Assembly (NCBI RefSeq): GCF_011045835.1
Contig: NZ_CP047349.1
Coordinates: 2,914,001 to 2,978,000 of the forward strand
Reading direction: 5' to 3'
Source: Proteus terrae subsp. cibarius
GTDB taxonomy: Bacteria; Pseudomonadota; Gammaproteobacteria; Enterobacterales; Enterobacteriaceae
DNA length: 64,000 nt
Of the stretch, positions 36,860 to 46,290 are shown one piece after another. Made by a program: the position numbers and the translations under genes. Position 1 is the stretch's first letter, and every line of letters starts with the position of its first letter. The notes beneath the pieces were generated by a model, which was not told where the DNA came from, searched no databases, and saw only the letters and a program-made list of their open reading frames with translations.

Positions 36860-37681
36860 ATGATCACTTGGCTACTTCTTGCTTTTTCTTTGTTATTTCT
36901 GGGTTTCAATCGTACGCTTGCGTTTATTACATTGATATTTACAGCACTTAGCGCATTTATAACGGGTGTTATTACATGGCAAACCTTGCCAGTTATTTTT
37001 AGTATTCTCTTACTTGCATTCGCCTATTCTCGCTATCAAAAACAGCCTTTACTTAGAGCTATTATTATTCTCGCACTTGTCATTATTGCCAGTGGATTAA
37101 CTTTTCACCTTATTCCTGGTTTTAACAATTTACGCTACCTTTCACACGCCATTATAGGCATGAAAAGCGCCCCTTTTTCTTTTTATTTCAATGCAGATAA
37201 AGCATTATTACCTTTTATTTTTCTGATTTTTATTCCCACACTTTTTGTCTGCGATCCATTAAAAAAAGCAAATAAATTACATTGGGCAATGCTAATTATT
37301 GCCATTCCTGCATTATTATTGATCGCTGTAAAGCTAGGGGGATTGGCAATTGAATTGCATTTACCATCGTGGCTACCTGCATTTATTCTCGCGAATCTCT
37401 TTTTTGTATCACTTGCTGAAGAAGCGTTATTTAGAGGTGTGATTCAACAAACATTATCACGTTACCTACCCCCTTATGTTGCGCTATTAATAGCAGCCAT
37501 TATCTTTGGTTTAGCACATTCTGCAGGTGGATTACTGTTGATCATATTTGCTTCACTGGCGGGTATTATTTATGGATTAGCGTGGATGTGGAGTGGTCGA
37601 CTTTGGGTTTCAACGCTATTTCACTTTGCACTTAATCTGACTCACCTTCTCTTCTTTACTTACCCATTTAAAATCGCGTGA
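36860..37681 (+). CDS. CPBP-family intramembrane metalloprotease
   Basis: The 273-residue polytopic protein has the CPBP (Abi/Rce1-like) motifs: EEALFRG (EExxxR) at about residues 188-194, FGLAHS (FxxxH), and a later HFALNL with a third metal-site residue. The family cleaves within membranes or processes prenylated or peptide substrates. In bacteria, substrates are often unknown, sometimes bacteriocin-related. It lies downstream of the phospholipid module but after a terminator, so it is probably a separate unit. No small peptide gene was seen beside it. Confidence 0.85.
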   Translation: MITWLLLAFSLLFLGFNRTLAFITLIFTALSAFITGVITWQTLPVIFSILLLAFAYSRYQKQPLLRAIIILALVIIASGLTFHLIPGFNNLRYLSHAIIGMKSAPFSFYFNADKALLPFIFLIFIPTLFVCDPLKKANKLHWAMLIIAIPALLLIAVKLGGLAIELHLPSWLPAFILANLFFVSLAEEALFRGVIQQTLSRYLPPYVALLIAAIIFGLAHSAGGLLLIIFASLAGIIYGLAWMWSGRLWVSTLFHFALNLTHLLFFTYPFKIA

Positions 37682-38060
37682 TCTCTATTTATCACCATTT
37701 AATACTGGCCTAATTTTTATTCTGATCTTCACTGCCTTTTACTGATATCTTAACTTCGTCAGTAAAAGGATGAGTGAAACGTGAAAGTAATCACACAAAT
37801 AGAATACAGATATTCTTATTTGCGCCCATCATCTAATGAAATTTTTGTTAGTATGCTTTATTGCTTATCTATAAATAATCAAAACTTCATACGGCGAACA
37901 ACAATAAGCCAAAAATAATAACATCCATTAACACGATAAGAAGTTGTCTTACTTTGCGGTATAGACCTCAGAAAAAATAGGTAAGCTTTGCTCTGTTTGC
38001 TTTTTTTAGTTCAGCATTATCTGCTGATATTTTGCCTCTCTTATTACCAGGACAAAAAAT
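37682..38060. other. 379-bp intergenic region before the AllS-like gene
   Basis: It contains a perfect 11-bp stem-loop (annotated separately) soon after the CPBP gene and an AT-rich stretch that should hold the regulator's promoter. No coding frame was recognised. Confidence 0.5.
37735..37769. repeat. Perfect 11-bp stem-loop downstream of the CPBP gene
   Basis: CCTTTTACTGA (37735-37745) pairs with TCAGTAAAAGG (37759-37769) across a 13-base loop. No T run follows, so terminator function is uncertain. Confidence 0.6.
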
Positions 38061-38975
38061 ATGTTAGACCAAGAAATGATCCGTACTTTTATACAGGTCG
38101 CCGATTGCCAAAGCTTTACCAAAGCAGCCGATGTGCTTCATAAAACATCGGCAGCAATTAGTTACCGTATTAAAACATTAGAAGAAAATATCGGTACCCA
38201 ACTTTTTAATCGCACCACAAGAACCGTCACACTGACACCGGCGGGCGAATATCTATTAGAAAAATGTCGTCAATGGATTGTATGGTTAGAGTCAATGCCT
38301 GTAGAACTTCAGCAGATGAACGCGGGTGTCGAACATCAGGTCAACATTGTGATCAATAATCTGCTCTATGATCGTACCGCGGTTGCCAGTATGTTGGCTT
38401 GTCTTCATCAGCGCTTTCCTTCTACCCAGTTTCATATTACTCGTCAAGTCTATATGGGAGTTTGGGATGCGCTTATTAACGAAGATTATCATTTTGCTAT
38501 TGGCGTTACCGGTAATGAATCCCTTAAGAATAATATCAACATTTGTGCGATGGGAGAAATTCAATGGCAATTTGTTGTCGCGCCTAATCATCCTTTAGCC
38601 AATATCAGTGGTGTATTAAGCGATGATCAAATGCGTATGTATTCTGCTGTAAACGTCGAAGATACCTCTCGCCATCTTTCTAAACGTACAGCATGGCGTT
38701 TATCGGGTCAGCATGAGATCCGTGTGCCTGATTTACACACCAAATTAGCCTGCCATTTAAAAGGCGTAGGAATAGGATTTTTGCCATTAAGTTTATGCAA
38801 ACCACTTATTGATAGCGGACAGTTAATTGCGAAAGAAGTGAAAAACCGTCGTCATAACTCCCCTCTTTCACTAGCATGGTGTGAAGATAAAAAAGGTGCT
38901 GTAGTGAGTTATTTAGTGGAGTTGTTTAAGCAAAATCATCCTAGCGTACAATCGTTTTACGATCCTTTAAATTAA
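38061..38975 (+). CDS. allS: AllS-like LysR-family activator
   Basis: The 304-residue LysR-type regulator has an N-terminal winged helix (IRTFIQVADCQSFTKAADVL). The effector domain contains VNIVINNLLYDRTAV, STQFHITRQVYMGVWDAL and KLACHLKGVGIGFLP. These blocks closely resemble E. coli AllS, the activator of the anaerobic allantoin genes, as I recall its sequence. It converges on the fdrA-ylbE-ylbF-carbamate kinase-MFS operon, the same pathway, so it is the likely regulator. The effector in E. coli is thought to be an allantoin-pathway intermediate. Confidence 0.88.
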   Translation: MLDQEMIRTFIQVADCQSFTKAADVLHKTSAAISYRIKTLEENIGTQLFNRTTRTVTLTPAGEYLLEKCRQWIVWLESMPVELQQMNAGVEHQVNIVINNLLYDRTAVASMLACLHQRFPSTQFHITRQVYMGVWDALINEDYHFAIGVTGNESLKNNINICAMGEIQWQFVVAPNHPLANISGVLSDDQMRMYSAVNVEDTSRHLSKRTAWRLSGQHEIRVPDLHTKLACHLKGVGIGFLPLSLCKPLIDSGQLIAKEVKNRRHNSPLSLAWCEDKKGAVVSYLVELFKQNHPSVQSFYDPLN

Positions 38976-39000
38976 AAAGGCAAACCGAAGTTTGCCCTTT
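38974..39000. terminator. Terminator between allS and the MFS gene
   Basis: Stem GGCAAAC (38979-38985) pairs with GTTTGCC (38990-38996). On the minus strand the loop is TTCG closed by C-G, a stable tetraloop, followed by TTTTT. It serves the MFS operon and possibly allS. Confidence 0.85.
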
Positions 39001-39033
39001 AACTGTTTATTCAATGACTACCTGAATAATGTA

Positions 39034-40278
39034 CTACGCTTTTGCTTCTTCATTATTGTTGTTGCTTTCTTTAATAAAGAGGCTCGCCACAATACCGATA
39101 CAAATCAGAATAGCTGCAAAGTAGAAACCTGAGTCCATGCTACCTGTTTTGTCTGATAAGAAACCCGTTAATGTTGGAGCAAAAACAGAACCTAACATAC
39201 CGATACAGTTGTAAACACCAAACGATGTACCTAGTGCATGTCGCGGTGAGTTATCAGCAACTACAGCAACAAGAACTGGGTTTGTACTGATTTTACCTAC
39301 AATACCGTAAAGGATCAGAGCACCAATTAACACCGGCATTGATTCTGACATTGGTACGGCAAGAATAGCGATTAATGACAGCGGTAACATGATTAATAAT
39401 ACAGGTTTACGACGACCAATTTTATCTGAAACCCAGCTAAAAATAAGCGAACCAGGAATAGCAAACCAAGGCATTAATGATGCGATAGTTGAAATTTGAG
39501 TTCCTGTAATTCCACGTTCAGTTTCTAAGTAGTACGGTAACCAAGTGACTAATACAAAGAAGCCATAGATTGAACAGAAGATAGTGACATATGCAAGGTT
39601 GATATTGCGATTACCAAATAAATCTTTAAATGTCAGTTTAACTTTCTGTTTTGGAGCGCCATTTTCTGCCGCCGGTTGTGCTTTTGGCTTATCTTTGATG
39701 ATCCATAACATCACCAAACCAATGATAATAATTGGTACACCAATGATATAGAACGGAGCACGCCAGCTCATTCCCATCTCACCGACAGAAATACTTGAAA
39801 TGTAGTAACCAATAGACAGACCAAATGCCATACCACTATTGATAATCGCACTACCTAATGTAATACGATGCTTCGGTATTGCTTCTGAAGATAAGCCATA
39901 CTGAGGGCCATAATAGAAGCCTTGGAATATCCCCACCATGACCCATGCAAACATAAAGGTCACGTAAGTTGGCATCATCCCCGCAATAATGGTAAATCCA
40001 CCAAAGAGAACAACCCCTGTTACTAATACTTTTTTCTTCCCTAAATAGTCACCTATCATTCCTGATGGAATATTAAGTGCAGTATATCCGATAAAGAAAA
40101 TACTCATGATAGAACCGAGTTGAGCTTTAGTAAGATCAAATTCAGCACCAATATTTACCATTAAAGGACCAACAATGGCACGGCTACCATACAGCGCAAT
40201 CCAGCCAAAGAAGAAGATAATGGTCAGTTTGACCCAATAAGGGACTTTGCCTTTCTCATTCACTTGTGCATCGTTCAT
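39034..40278 (-). CDS. MFS transporter of the oxalurate/allantoin-type operon
   Basis: The 414-residue major facilitator has 12 predicted helices. It belongs to the anion:cation symporter type: ALYGSRAIVGPLMVNIGAEF in helix 1, GDYLGKKKVLVTG between helices 2 and 3, and SDKIGRRKPVLL in the second half. It is the last gene of the operon, 25 bp after carbamate kinase. An uptake role for oxalurate, allantoin or a related ureide, or export of oxamate, is inferred from context only. E. coli's allantoin permease AllW is of a different family, so this carrier is a distinct solution. Confidence 0.85.
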   Translation of the reverse strand: MNDAQVNEKGKVPYWVKLTIIFFFGWIALYGSRAIVGPLMVNIGAEFDLTKAQLGSIMSIFFIGYTALNIPSGMIGDYLGKKKVLVTGVVLFGGFTIIAGMMPTYVTFMFAWVMVGIFQGFYYGPQYGLSSEAIPKHRITLGSAIINSGMAFGLSIGYYISSISVGEMGMSWRAPFYIIGVPIIIIGLVMLWIIKDKPKAQPAAENGAPKQKVKLTFKDLFGNRNINLAYVTIFCSIYGFFVLVTWLPYYLETERGITGTQISTIASLMPWFAIPGSLIFSWVSDKIGRRKPVLLIMLPLSLIAILAVPMSESMPVLIGALILYGIVGKISTNPVLVAVVADNSPRHALGTSFGVYNCIGMLGSVFAPTLTGFLSDKTGSMDSGFYFAAILICIGIVASLFIKESNNNNEEAKA

Positions 40279-40303
40279 AATGACGCTCCTGAAAGAATTT
40301 TTA

Positions 40304-41209
40304 TTAAGACTTATAAATTAAAGTGCCAGACTGACCTTCAATAACTTGTTGAATATTTTGTAATGCACCAATATGAGCTTGTTGCCCTGTTGCATTAACA
40401 AAATCACTCACTGCCATAATTTTTGGTCCCATTGCGCCATCAGCGACAGCCATTGGTGCAAGTTCTTCTGGTGTTGCTTCACGAATTGCAGCTTGTTCTG
40501 GTGTACCCCAATTTTTATAAATAGCATCTGCCTCTGTTAAAATAACAAAGTGCTCTGCATTTAATTCACGAGAAATTAAAGCTGCCGTTAAATCTTTATC
40601 AATAACCGCTTCACTACCAATAAATTCATTATTTGTATTGTTAACTGGAATACCACCACCGCCACCACAAATAACAATATGGCCTTTATCTAATAAAAGT
40701 CTTACTGCCTCGATATCAATAATCTTTTTCGGTGTTGGTGATGGAACAACACGGCGATAATGTTTACCATCTTGTTTAAATGTCCATTGATACTTCGCAA
40801 TTAATTCTTCTTTATCAGCTTCATCATAAATAGGGCCAATAAACTTACTTGGATCGTTAAATGCTTCATCATTAATATCAACTGAAACTCGAGTCATTAC
40901 CGTTGTAATAGCTTGTTCAGGATGATTTTGATTAATTTTCTGCATCATCATATAACCAATCATACCTTGGCTTTCTGCCACCAAGATATCTAACGGGTAT
41001 GCAGGAACATCTTGATATGCAAGGTTTTGCAGTGCAAGCAATCCAACTTGAGGCCCATTACCGTGTACTAATACAACACGATACTCTTTGGCTAATTTAT
41101 TAATTGTCTCTGACATTAATTCAATATTTTTATATTGATTTTCAGCAGACAAAACTTCTCCGCGTTGCAATAATGCATTTCCGCCTAAAGCAATAACAAT
41201 TGTTTTCAT
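40304..41209 (-). CDS. Carbamate kinase (ArcC/YbcF type)
   Basis: The 301-residue enzyme makes ATP from carbamoyl phosphate and ADP, releasing CO2 and ammonia. Conserved blocks are VIALGGNALLQRGE, LVHGNGPQVGLLALQN, VVPSPTPKKIID, VICGGGGGIPV and EADAIYKNWGTPEQ. It follows ylbF by 47 bp in the order fdrA-ylbE-ylbF-kinase, exactly as ybcF in E. coli, so it is the pathway-specific kinase rather than the arginine deiminase one. No arginine deiminase gene is in the window. Confidence 0.94.
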   Translation of the reverse strand: MKTIVIALGGNALLQRGEVLSAENQYKNIELMSETINKLAKEYRVVLVHGNGPQVGLLALQNLAYQDVPAYPLDILVAESQGMIGYMMMQKINQNHPEQAITTVMTRVSVDINDEAFNDPSKFIGPIYDEADKEELIAKYQWTFKQDGKHYRRVVPSPTPKKIIDIEAVRLLLDKGHIVICGGGGGIPVNNTNNEFIGSEAVIDKDLTAALISRELNAEHFVILTEADAIYKNWGTPEQAAIREATPEELAPMAVADGAMGPKIMAVSDFVNATGQQAHIGALQNIQQVIEGQSGTLIYKS

Positions 41210-41256
41210 AATTATCCGTATCCGAATGTTTATATAAATTCTTTTATTAAAGAAAT

Positions 41257-42084
41257 TTAATCAATATGCTGTTGTTGTTTTTTAGTTTGGTAACCAATCC
41301 ATAATCCCAGTAATGTATCTGCTCCGGAATGATGACCAATAGAGAGTATTTCCAACATATCCTTAAAAATAATCTCTTTATTCTTTATTTTTTTACCTAG
41401 TTGAATGAGATAGGTAGAAAATATTCCCTGTGTGGCATATTCCAAATAATGCTTACTGACAATAGTGGTCAACTCAGATAAAGGTGGTGTGTTATTAAAA
41501 AAATGATTAAGTTTCTTTTCAGGCTCTGCTAGATAATGCGCAAATAACATTCCCACCAGCATATCATCTGAACTTGGCGTTAATCCGGGGCCTTTCCCTG
41601 TAAAAATAGCCCAGTTAACAGCATTGCCTAATAGCTGGTTATGAAACAGCTTAGTTAATAACTTAATTTCACTAAGTTGCGCGATTTGACGGTAATTTTT
41701 CAATGATCCATATAACCCCGTTGCAATCGCGGGTGATAACAGAGAAAAAAAACTTTCTAACCAACGTAAATCTAAATCCGCTTTTTCTTGTAAACGCAAA
41801 TTCTCACTTTGACCTGCATTCAATGTGAGCTTATTTGCGAGTGTTGCTTGATGATTTTTAAGGTTCATCACAATCGAGGGATTGCACTGTTTTGCAAAAT
41901 AATCAAAATCATCTTGCTTCAGTAACCACCCCATCGGGCTTAATCCTCTTCCTTCACGATGAAAAGTCATTAAGCGTTGCTGAGGGCAAATGAAATTCAA
42001 AGCATGATCATAAATGCCCACACATTTAATCTCACCTTCAAAGTCAGTGATATGCTGGCTGGTTTGAAGTGCTTGAATTTGCAT
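41257..42084 (-). CDS. ylbF: YlbF-like DUF2877 protein, oxamate carbamoyltransferase subunit
   Basis: The 275-residue protein belongs to DUF2877. It has the conserved block IFTGKGPGLTPSSDDMLVGMLFA (about 165-190) and the C-terminal SIGHHSGADTLLGLWIGY. In E. coli, YlbF (AllH) has been reported to act with FdrA and YlbE as the oxamate carbamoyltransferase; I rely on memory of that work. The neighbouring genes are those partners. It is soluble, without signal peptide or membrane segments. Confidence 0.87.
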   Translation of the reverse strand: MQIQALQTSQHITDFEGEIKCVGIYDHALNFICPQQRLMTFHREGRGLSPMGWLLKQDDFDYFAKQCNPSIVMNLKNHQATLANKLTLNAGQSENLRLQEKADLDLRWLESFFSLLSPAIATGLYGSLKNYRQIAQLSEIKLLTKLFHNQLLGNAVNWAIFTGKGPGLTPSSDDMLVGMLFAHYLAEPEKKLNHFFNNTPPLSELTTIVSKHYLEYATQGIFSTYLIQLGKKIKNKEIIFKDMLEILSIGHHSGADTLLGLWIGYQTKKQQQHID

Positions 42085-42126
42085 AATGCCCCCTTTATTG
42101 CTGTACTTTGTCGTTAGAAAACGAGA

Positions 42127-43392
42127 TTAAGCGTCGATACCTAGCTCTTCAGCGAGTGCAACAATCGCTTTTTCAAAGCAACCTAAAGGTGCGCGCACAG
42201 TACCCGCACCAATCTGACCAACACCCGGCTCTTTATGTGCAATACCAGTGTTAATCAGTGGAGTGATCCCTGTTTCAACAACGCGACGTGCATCTAAGCC
42301 TAAACATGCACCTTGGAAATCCCAAGTTGGAATTTGCAACATCATGTTACGAGCAAGATAGATCTCAGCCATTTCTTCAGTCACTTCACGCGCTGCATCC
42401 ATACCGCCAGATGCGCCAACAAAACGTGTTACACCAGGAGCTGCAACCATTGCTGCGCCACCAATACCGAAAGTTTCAGTGATTGCACTGTCACCAATAT
42501 CTGGGTTTGCATCTGCTTGGCTAAAGCCAGAGAAGAATAGACCTTGCGGCGTATTGACTGGAGCGGTAAACCATTGATCACCCATTCCGCTGATTTTGAT
42601 ACCAAAGTTGCTACCATTACGCGTCATCACAGTGACGATAGTACCTTGCTTGATTTGAGCACCTGCATCCATCGCCGCTTTACAGTAAGCCATTGCTAAG
42701 TTCAGGAAGAATTGGTCTGTAATGCTCAGGAATTTAGTCACTTTTGTGATTTCAGCTTCTTCGAAATCTAAAGTGCCTAATACTGGTGCCAGTTGGCGCA
42801 GTAGCAGAGCAGATGCAGCGATGTTACGTTGGTGGAATTCATCACCCATCGTAATTGCTTGCCCCATAATTGCAGTTAGATCGATACCGTTTTCAAACGT
42901 TGCAATCGCAGCTTTTAATACTGGTGCTAAGCTATTTTTCATCCAATGTAAACGCTCTTGCACATCTGGGCCGTAAGCACCAAAGCGCATCACTTTACCG
43001 ATACCTTCGTTCATGTTGCAGTAAGCATAGTTACCATGAATGTGGTTTTTGATAACCAGCATTGGCATATGAGCAGAAGTAATACCGCCCATTGGGCCTA
43101 CTGCATTTACGTTATGGCAAGGAATAAACTCAATTTCGCCTGCTTCTAACATGGCTAATGCTTGCTCTTCAGTTTCTGCCCAGCCTTCAAATAAAGAAGC
43201 ACCGATACATGCACCGCGAACAGGACCGCTCATTTCTCCCCAAGTTACTGGAGGACCTGCGTGAAGTAATTTTTTACCTGTCTCTAAAGTAGGAACAACT
43301 TCTTTTGCTAAGCTAACATCACACCAGTGAGGACGGGCTTCACGGATACGTTCGATAACTGCTTCATTCGCTTGTTCGATAGTTGAGTACAT
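42127..43392 (-). CDS. ylbE: YlbE-like DUF1116 protein, oxamate carbamoyltransferase subunit
   Basis: The 421-residue soluble protein matches the DUF1116 family (E. coli YlbE and YahG). Conserved blocks include GAYGPDVQERLHWM, MTRNGSNFGIKISGMG, GFGIGGAAMVAAPGV-like ETFGIGGAAMVAAPG, and the C-terminal EPGVGQIGAGTVRAPLGCFEKA. It lies 12 bp downstream of fdrA and 42 bp upstream of ylbF on the same strand, the E. coli order. Predicted part of the carbamoyl transfer complex. The catalytic residues are not known to me. Confidence 0.9.
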   Translation of the reverse strand: MYSTIEQANEAVIERIREARPHWCDVSLAKEVVPTLETGKKLLHAGPPVTWGEMSGPVRGACIGASLFEGWAETEEQALAMLEAGEIEFIPCHNVNAVGPMGGITSAHMPMLVIKNHIHGNYAYCNMNEGIGKVMRFGAYGPDVQERLHWMKNSLAPVLKAAIATFENGIDLTAIMGQAITMGDEFHQRNIAASALLLRQLAPVLGTLDFEEAEITKVTKFLSITDQFFLNLAMAYCKAAMDAGAQIKQGTIVTVMTRNGSNFGIKISGMGDQWFTAPVNTPQGLFFSGFSQADANPDIGDSAITETFGIGGAAMVAAPGVTRFVGASGGMDAAREVTEEMAEIYLARNMMLQIPTWDFQGACLGLDARRVVETGITPLINTGIAHKEPGVGQIGAGTVRAPLGCFEKAIVALAEELGIDA

Positions 43393-43404
43393 ATCTGCAA
43401 TTCC

Positions 43405-45072
43405 TTATTTCAATTTCTTTAATATTTCAGCCAGTTTCTTATTACCACCTGCGACAGGTGCCCACTGATAATGAACAACAGGGGTGCCACTTGATTGCAG
43501 ATCGTCTGCAAAGCTACGTAATCCTGCGTTGATCACAGAGATCCCGTTAAGCAGTGGTGATACTTCAGCATGTACTTCTGCTGGATGTGGCTGGATTAAT
43601 TCTTTTGCTAATAAAACGGCTTCTGGCAACGTGTCCATCACAATAATGCCCGCTTCTTTCAGCTGTTTTTGCTGTTCGCTACGGTTTTGTGGATCGTCTT
43701 CAGTACCAGTGATTGTTGCGATAGTGATCAGTGGATTAGCTTCGCCACGTTTCTCATTCAGTTTTTTGATTTCTTGAATTAACGCGCCGGCTGGATCTTG
43801 AGTTGCACCATAACCAATAACAAAATCAACCAGTAACACGCCCGTTTCTGTTTTATTGCTTAGCTCACTGATAAATTTGTTACGTGTAGATGGGTCAATC
43901 ATTGGGTGTGGTTTACCCTGTGTATAGAAATCATCACCCATATCGATAATTTTGTGGCCGTCTGCATCTAGCATCGTGCCTTGTTTATGTTCGTTATCGA
44001 CTTCAACATTGAGTTTTTCAGATAACAACATGGCGCACTCAGCCGCTAACGTACCGCCAGCATAAAGACCAATGATTTTCTTACCTGCAACTTTTGGTAA
44101 CTCTGCTGCGATATCTTCAACACGCGCTAATTCAGCCGCAATACGTGCAGTTTCATCTAAAGTACGAGTGAAGTAGATATTGTCGTCTTGGAATTTCTCA
44201 GGTGTTGTTCCTAAGAATTGAGCCACAATCGGTTTATTATGACGCTTCATTTCTGCAATGATTTTTTGACGAACAGCTGGTGCTGGTGGCTTAGAAACAA
44301 AGGCAATAACACGAGTATTAGGATCAGCAGCTAGCATATTGATAGCAGTGATCGCACTGATACCACCAATTTGCTCTGTTAAATCACGACCACCTAAACC
44401 AATTGAGTGAGAAATACCTTGGCGTTGTAAAACGATTTGAGAGGTAATTTCTTGAATACCTGTACCTGATGCCCCAACAATACCAATCGAGCCTTTCGGT
44501 GCAATGTTAGCGAAAGCAAGAGGCGCACCAGCAATATTTGCCGTACCGCAGTCTGGCCCCATAACAATCAGACCTTTGGCGGCTGCTTTTTCTTTTAGTG
44601 CTTTTTCATCTGCGATAGATACGTTGTCAGAGAACAGCATAACGTTACAGCCATCATCTAACCCCGTATCCGCTAGCTCAGCAGCATATTCACCGGCAAT
44701 AGAGATAAGCAACATATTGGCATTAGTGCTTTTTTGTTTAGCGGTACGCCAGCTACGGACTGTCGTTAATTTGTTACCGCCTTTTTGACCACTTGCAATT
44801 TCTGCTAATGCTTCTTCTAACGCAGTAGAAATCATGTCGACAATGGCAGGATCATCTGATTCCGCTTTAATCGAAACACAAATGTCATTCGGTGTTGCTT
44901 CGTTAAACATGTCATGCCAGAAACCGGTGACATCGAGAAGAGATTTATTCGCTGGTGTACCCATCATGACGGAAATTTCTTCCACCTCTGGGGCTTCACT
45001 TAATTTTCGGGAAATAATCATCAGGCTTACTGAATCCTGAAAGCTCCCTTTTTTAATAAAAGCATGGATCAT
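43405..45072 (-). CDS. fdrA: FdrA, succinyl-CoA-synthetase-like subunit of oxamate carbamoyltransferase
   Basis: The 555-residue protein begins MIHAFIKKGSFQDSVSLMII, nearly the E. coli FdrA N-terminus and the same length. A Rossmann CoA-binding-like segment (IGIVGASGTGIQEITSQIV, VMGPDCGTANIAG) and ligase-CoA-like half (FVIGYGATQDPAGAL) resemble succinyl-CoA synthetase. The C-terminus VVHYQWAPVAGGNKKL is conserved. FdrA-YlbE-YlbF have been reported to interconvert oxalurate + phosphate and oxamate + carbamoyl phosphate. It is the first gene of the five-gene minus-strand operon, after a 546-bp non-coding region. Confidence 0.94.
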   Translation of the reverse strand: MIHAFIKKGSFQDSVSLMIISRKLSEAPEVEEISVMMGTPANKSLLDVTGFWHDMFNEATPNDICVSIKAESDDPAIVDMISTALEEALAEIASGQKGGNKLTTVRSWRTAKQKSTNANMLLISIAGEYAAELADTGLDDGCNVMLFSDNVSIADEKALKEKAAAKGLIVMGPDCGTANIAGAPLAFANIAPKGSIGIVGASGTGIQEITSQIVLQRQGISHSIGLGGRDLTEQIGGISAITAINMLAADPNTRVIAFVSKPPAPAVRQKIIAEMKRHNKPIVAQFLGTTPEKFQDDNIYFTRTLDETARIAAELARVEDIAAELPKVAGKKIIGLYAGGTLAAECAMLLSEKLNVEVDNEHKQGTMLDADGHKIIDMGDDFYTQGKPHPMIDPSTRNKFISELSNKTETGVLLVDFVIGYGATQDPAGALIQEIKKLNEKRGEANPLITIATITGTEDDPQNRSEQQKQLKEAGIIVMDTLPEAVLLAKELIQPHPAEVHAEVSPLLNGISVINAGLRSFADDLQSSGTPVVHYQWAPVAGGNKKLAEILKKLK

Positions 45073-45618
45073 TATGATATCCTTAACGCATTTAATATAT
45101 GTAACAGCACATATCTATTTGCATTTCGTTTTTTTGATAATAAGAAGCCTATTTGCTTAAGTTATTAAGCAATATAAATAAATGTCTGATTTATTAATTT
45201 CTAATCTCTGCGTATAAACATACTGAAGAAATATCAAAATGTAGAGTGATAGAAGTCACACTTATTTATTGTAAAAAATTTTTATTTAATCGAACGATAT
45301 TTATTAAATAAATTATGATGAGAAAAGTTTATTGATTTTTGAATAAAACCAAAAACTTTATAGGAAGATTTAACGAATGATAAACAATTACCAACCTATA
45401 AATATCAAATAAAACAAAGACAAATGATTTACAGGTTACAATTTCATAACATACAACAATAAATAATTATTATCAACAAATAAAAAAATCTATTTTTATT
45501 TGTTGGATTTTCAAATCAGCCTTTATTTTTAATTGTATTTTATTTTATAAAATAGCAAAAAAGCCTTGTATTTAATAAGGCTTTTAAAATAGAAAGAATA
45601 TTTAATATATGACTTAAG
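45073..45618. other. 546-bp intergenic region upstream of fdrA
   Basis: It should hold the fdrA promoter and regulator-binding sites. A dyad ATATGT-n6-ACATAT lies at 45097-45114, 25 bp before the fdrA start. The left-most part of the yceI transcript end, with its terminator, lies at 45559-45585. The remainder is very AT-rich with no recognisable gene. Confidence 0.55.
45559..45585 (-). terminator. YceI gene terminator
   Basis: AAAAGCCTT (45559-45567) pairs with AAGGCTTTT (45577-45585). On the minus strand T residues follow. It lies 34 bp after the yceI stop. Confidence 0.82.
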
Positions 45619-46185
45619 TTACTGCTTAATTGCTTCTACTTGGATTTTTAATGTCATATTATCAGTCATCCCTTCTTTAACTAAAAAGTCCACACCCCAA
45701 TCTGAACGTTTAATGGTTGTTTCAAAATCACCACCACAAACAGGTGCATTAAATACAGGGCTTTCATAACAATTAAATTTAGTTGCTGTTAATTTAATTG
45801 GCAATGTTTTTCCTTTCATGGTTAATAACCCTTCAATAGATGTGGGCTTATTATTAGAGAAATGCCATTGTGTTGAAGAAAATTGAATTGTTGGATATTT
45901 ATCTGCATCTAATATATCGGCACTTTTTATATGATTATCAAATGCTGTTAATCCCGTATTTAATGTTTTAACCGGAATAGTAACGTTTATTTTCCCTATA
46001 TTCTTCTTTGGAGAATAAGTTAAATCCCCTTCAATTTCATAAAAACCACCACTATTAGTAGAAGTACCAAAGTGATCAATATAAAACATGGCCTTAGTGT
46101 GTGTTGGTTCAAGTTTATATTCATTTGCTTGTACTGCTGGCACAAGTAATAATGATGATAATATGGTAGATAAAATAAATTTCAT
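45619..46185 (-). CDS. YceI-family periplasmic lipid-binding-like protein
   Basis: The 188-residue protein has a signal peptide (about 1-20, ending VQANEYKLEPTHT). The YceI fold signatures are THTKAMFYIDHFGTST near the N-terminus, DILDADKYPTIQFSST in the middle and KRSDWGVDF near the C-terminus. YceI proteins are lipocalin-like barrels that bind isoprenoid quinones or lipids; the physiological role is unclear. It lies 105 bp downstream of the YcaC-like gene on the same strand, so co-transcription is possible. Confidence 0.88.
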   Translation of the reverse strand: MKFILSTILSSLLLVPAVQANEYKLEPTHTKAMFYIDHFGTSTNSGGFYEIEGDLTYSPKKNIGKINVTIPVKTLNTGLTAFDNHIKSADILDADKYPTIQFSSTQWHFSNNKPTSIEGLLTMKGKTLPIKLTATKFNCYESPVFNAPVCGGDFETTIKRSDWGVDFLVKEGMTDNMTLKIQVEAIKQ

Positions 46186-46290
46186 TATTGTTTCCTAATA
46201 TATTTTTGTAACAGAATGCCCATAAAGAAAAAGTTTTATAGGCATTTTTAAACACAGAAAATACAAATTGCAAAGAGAGTTAAAAATTAA

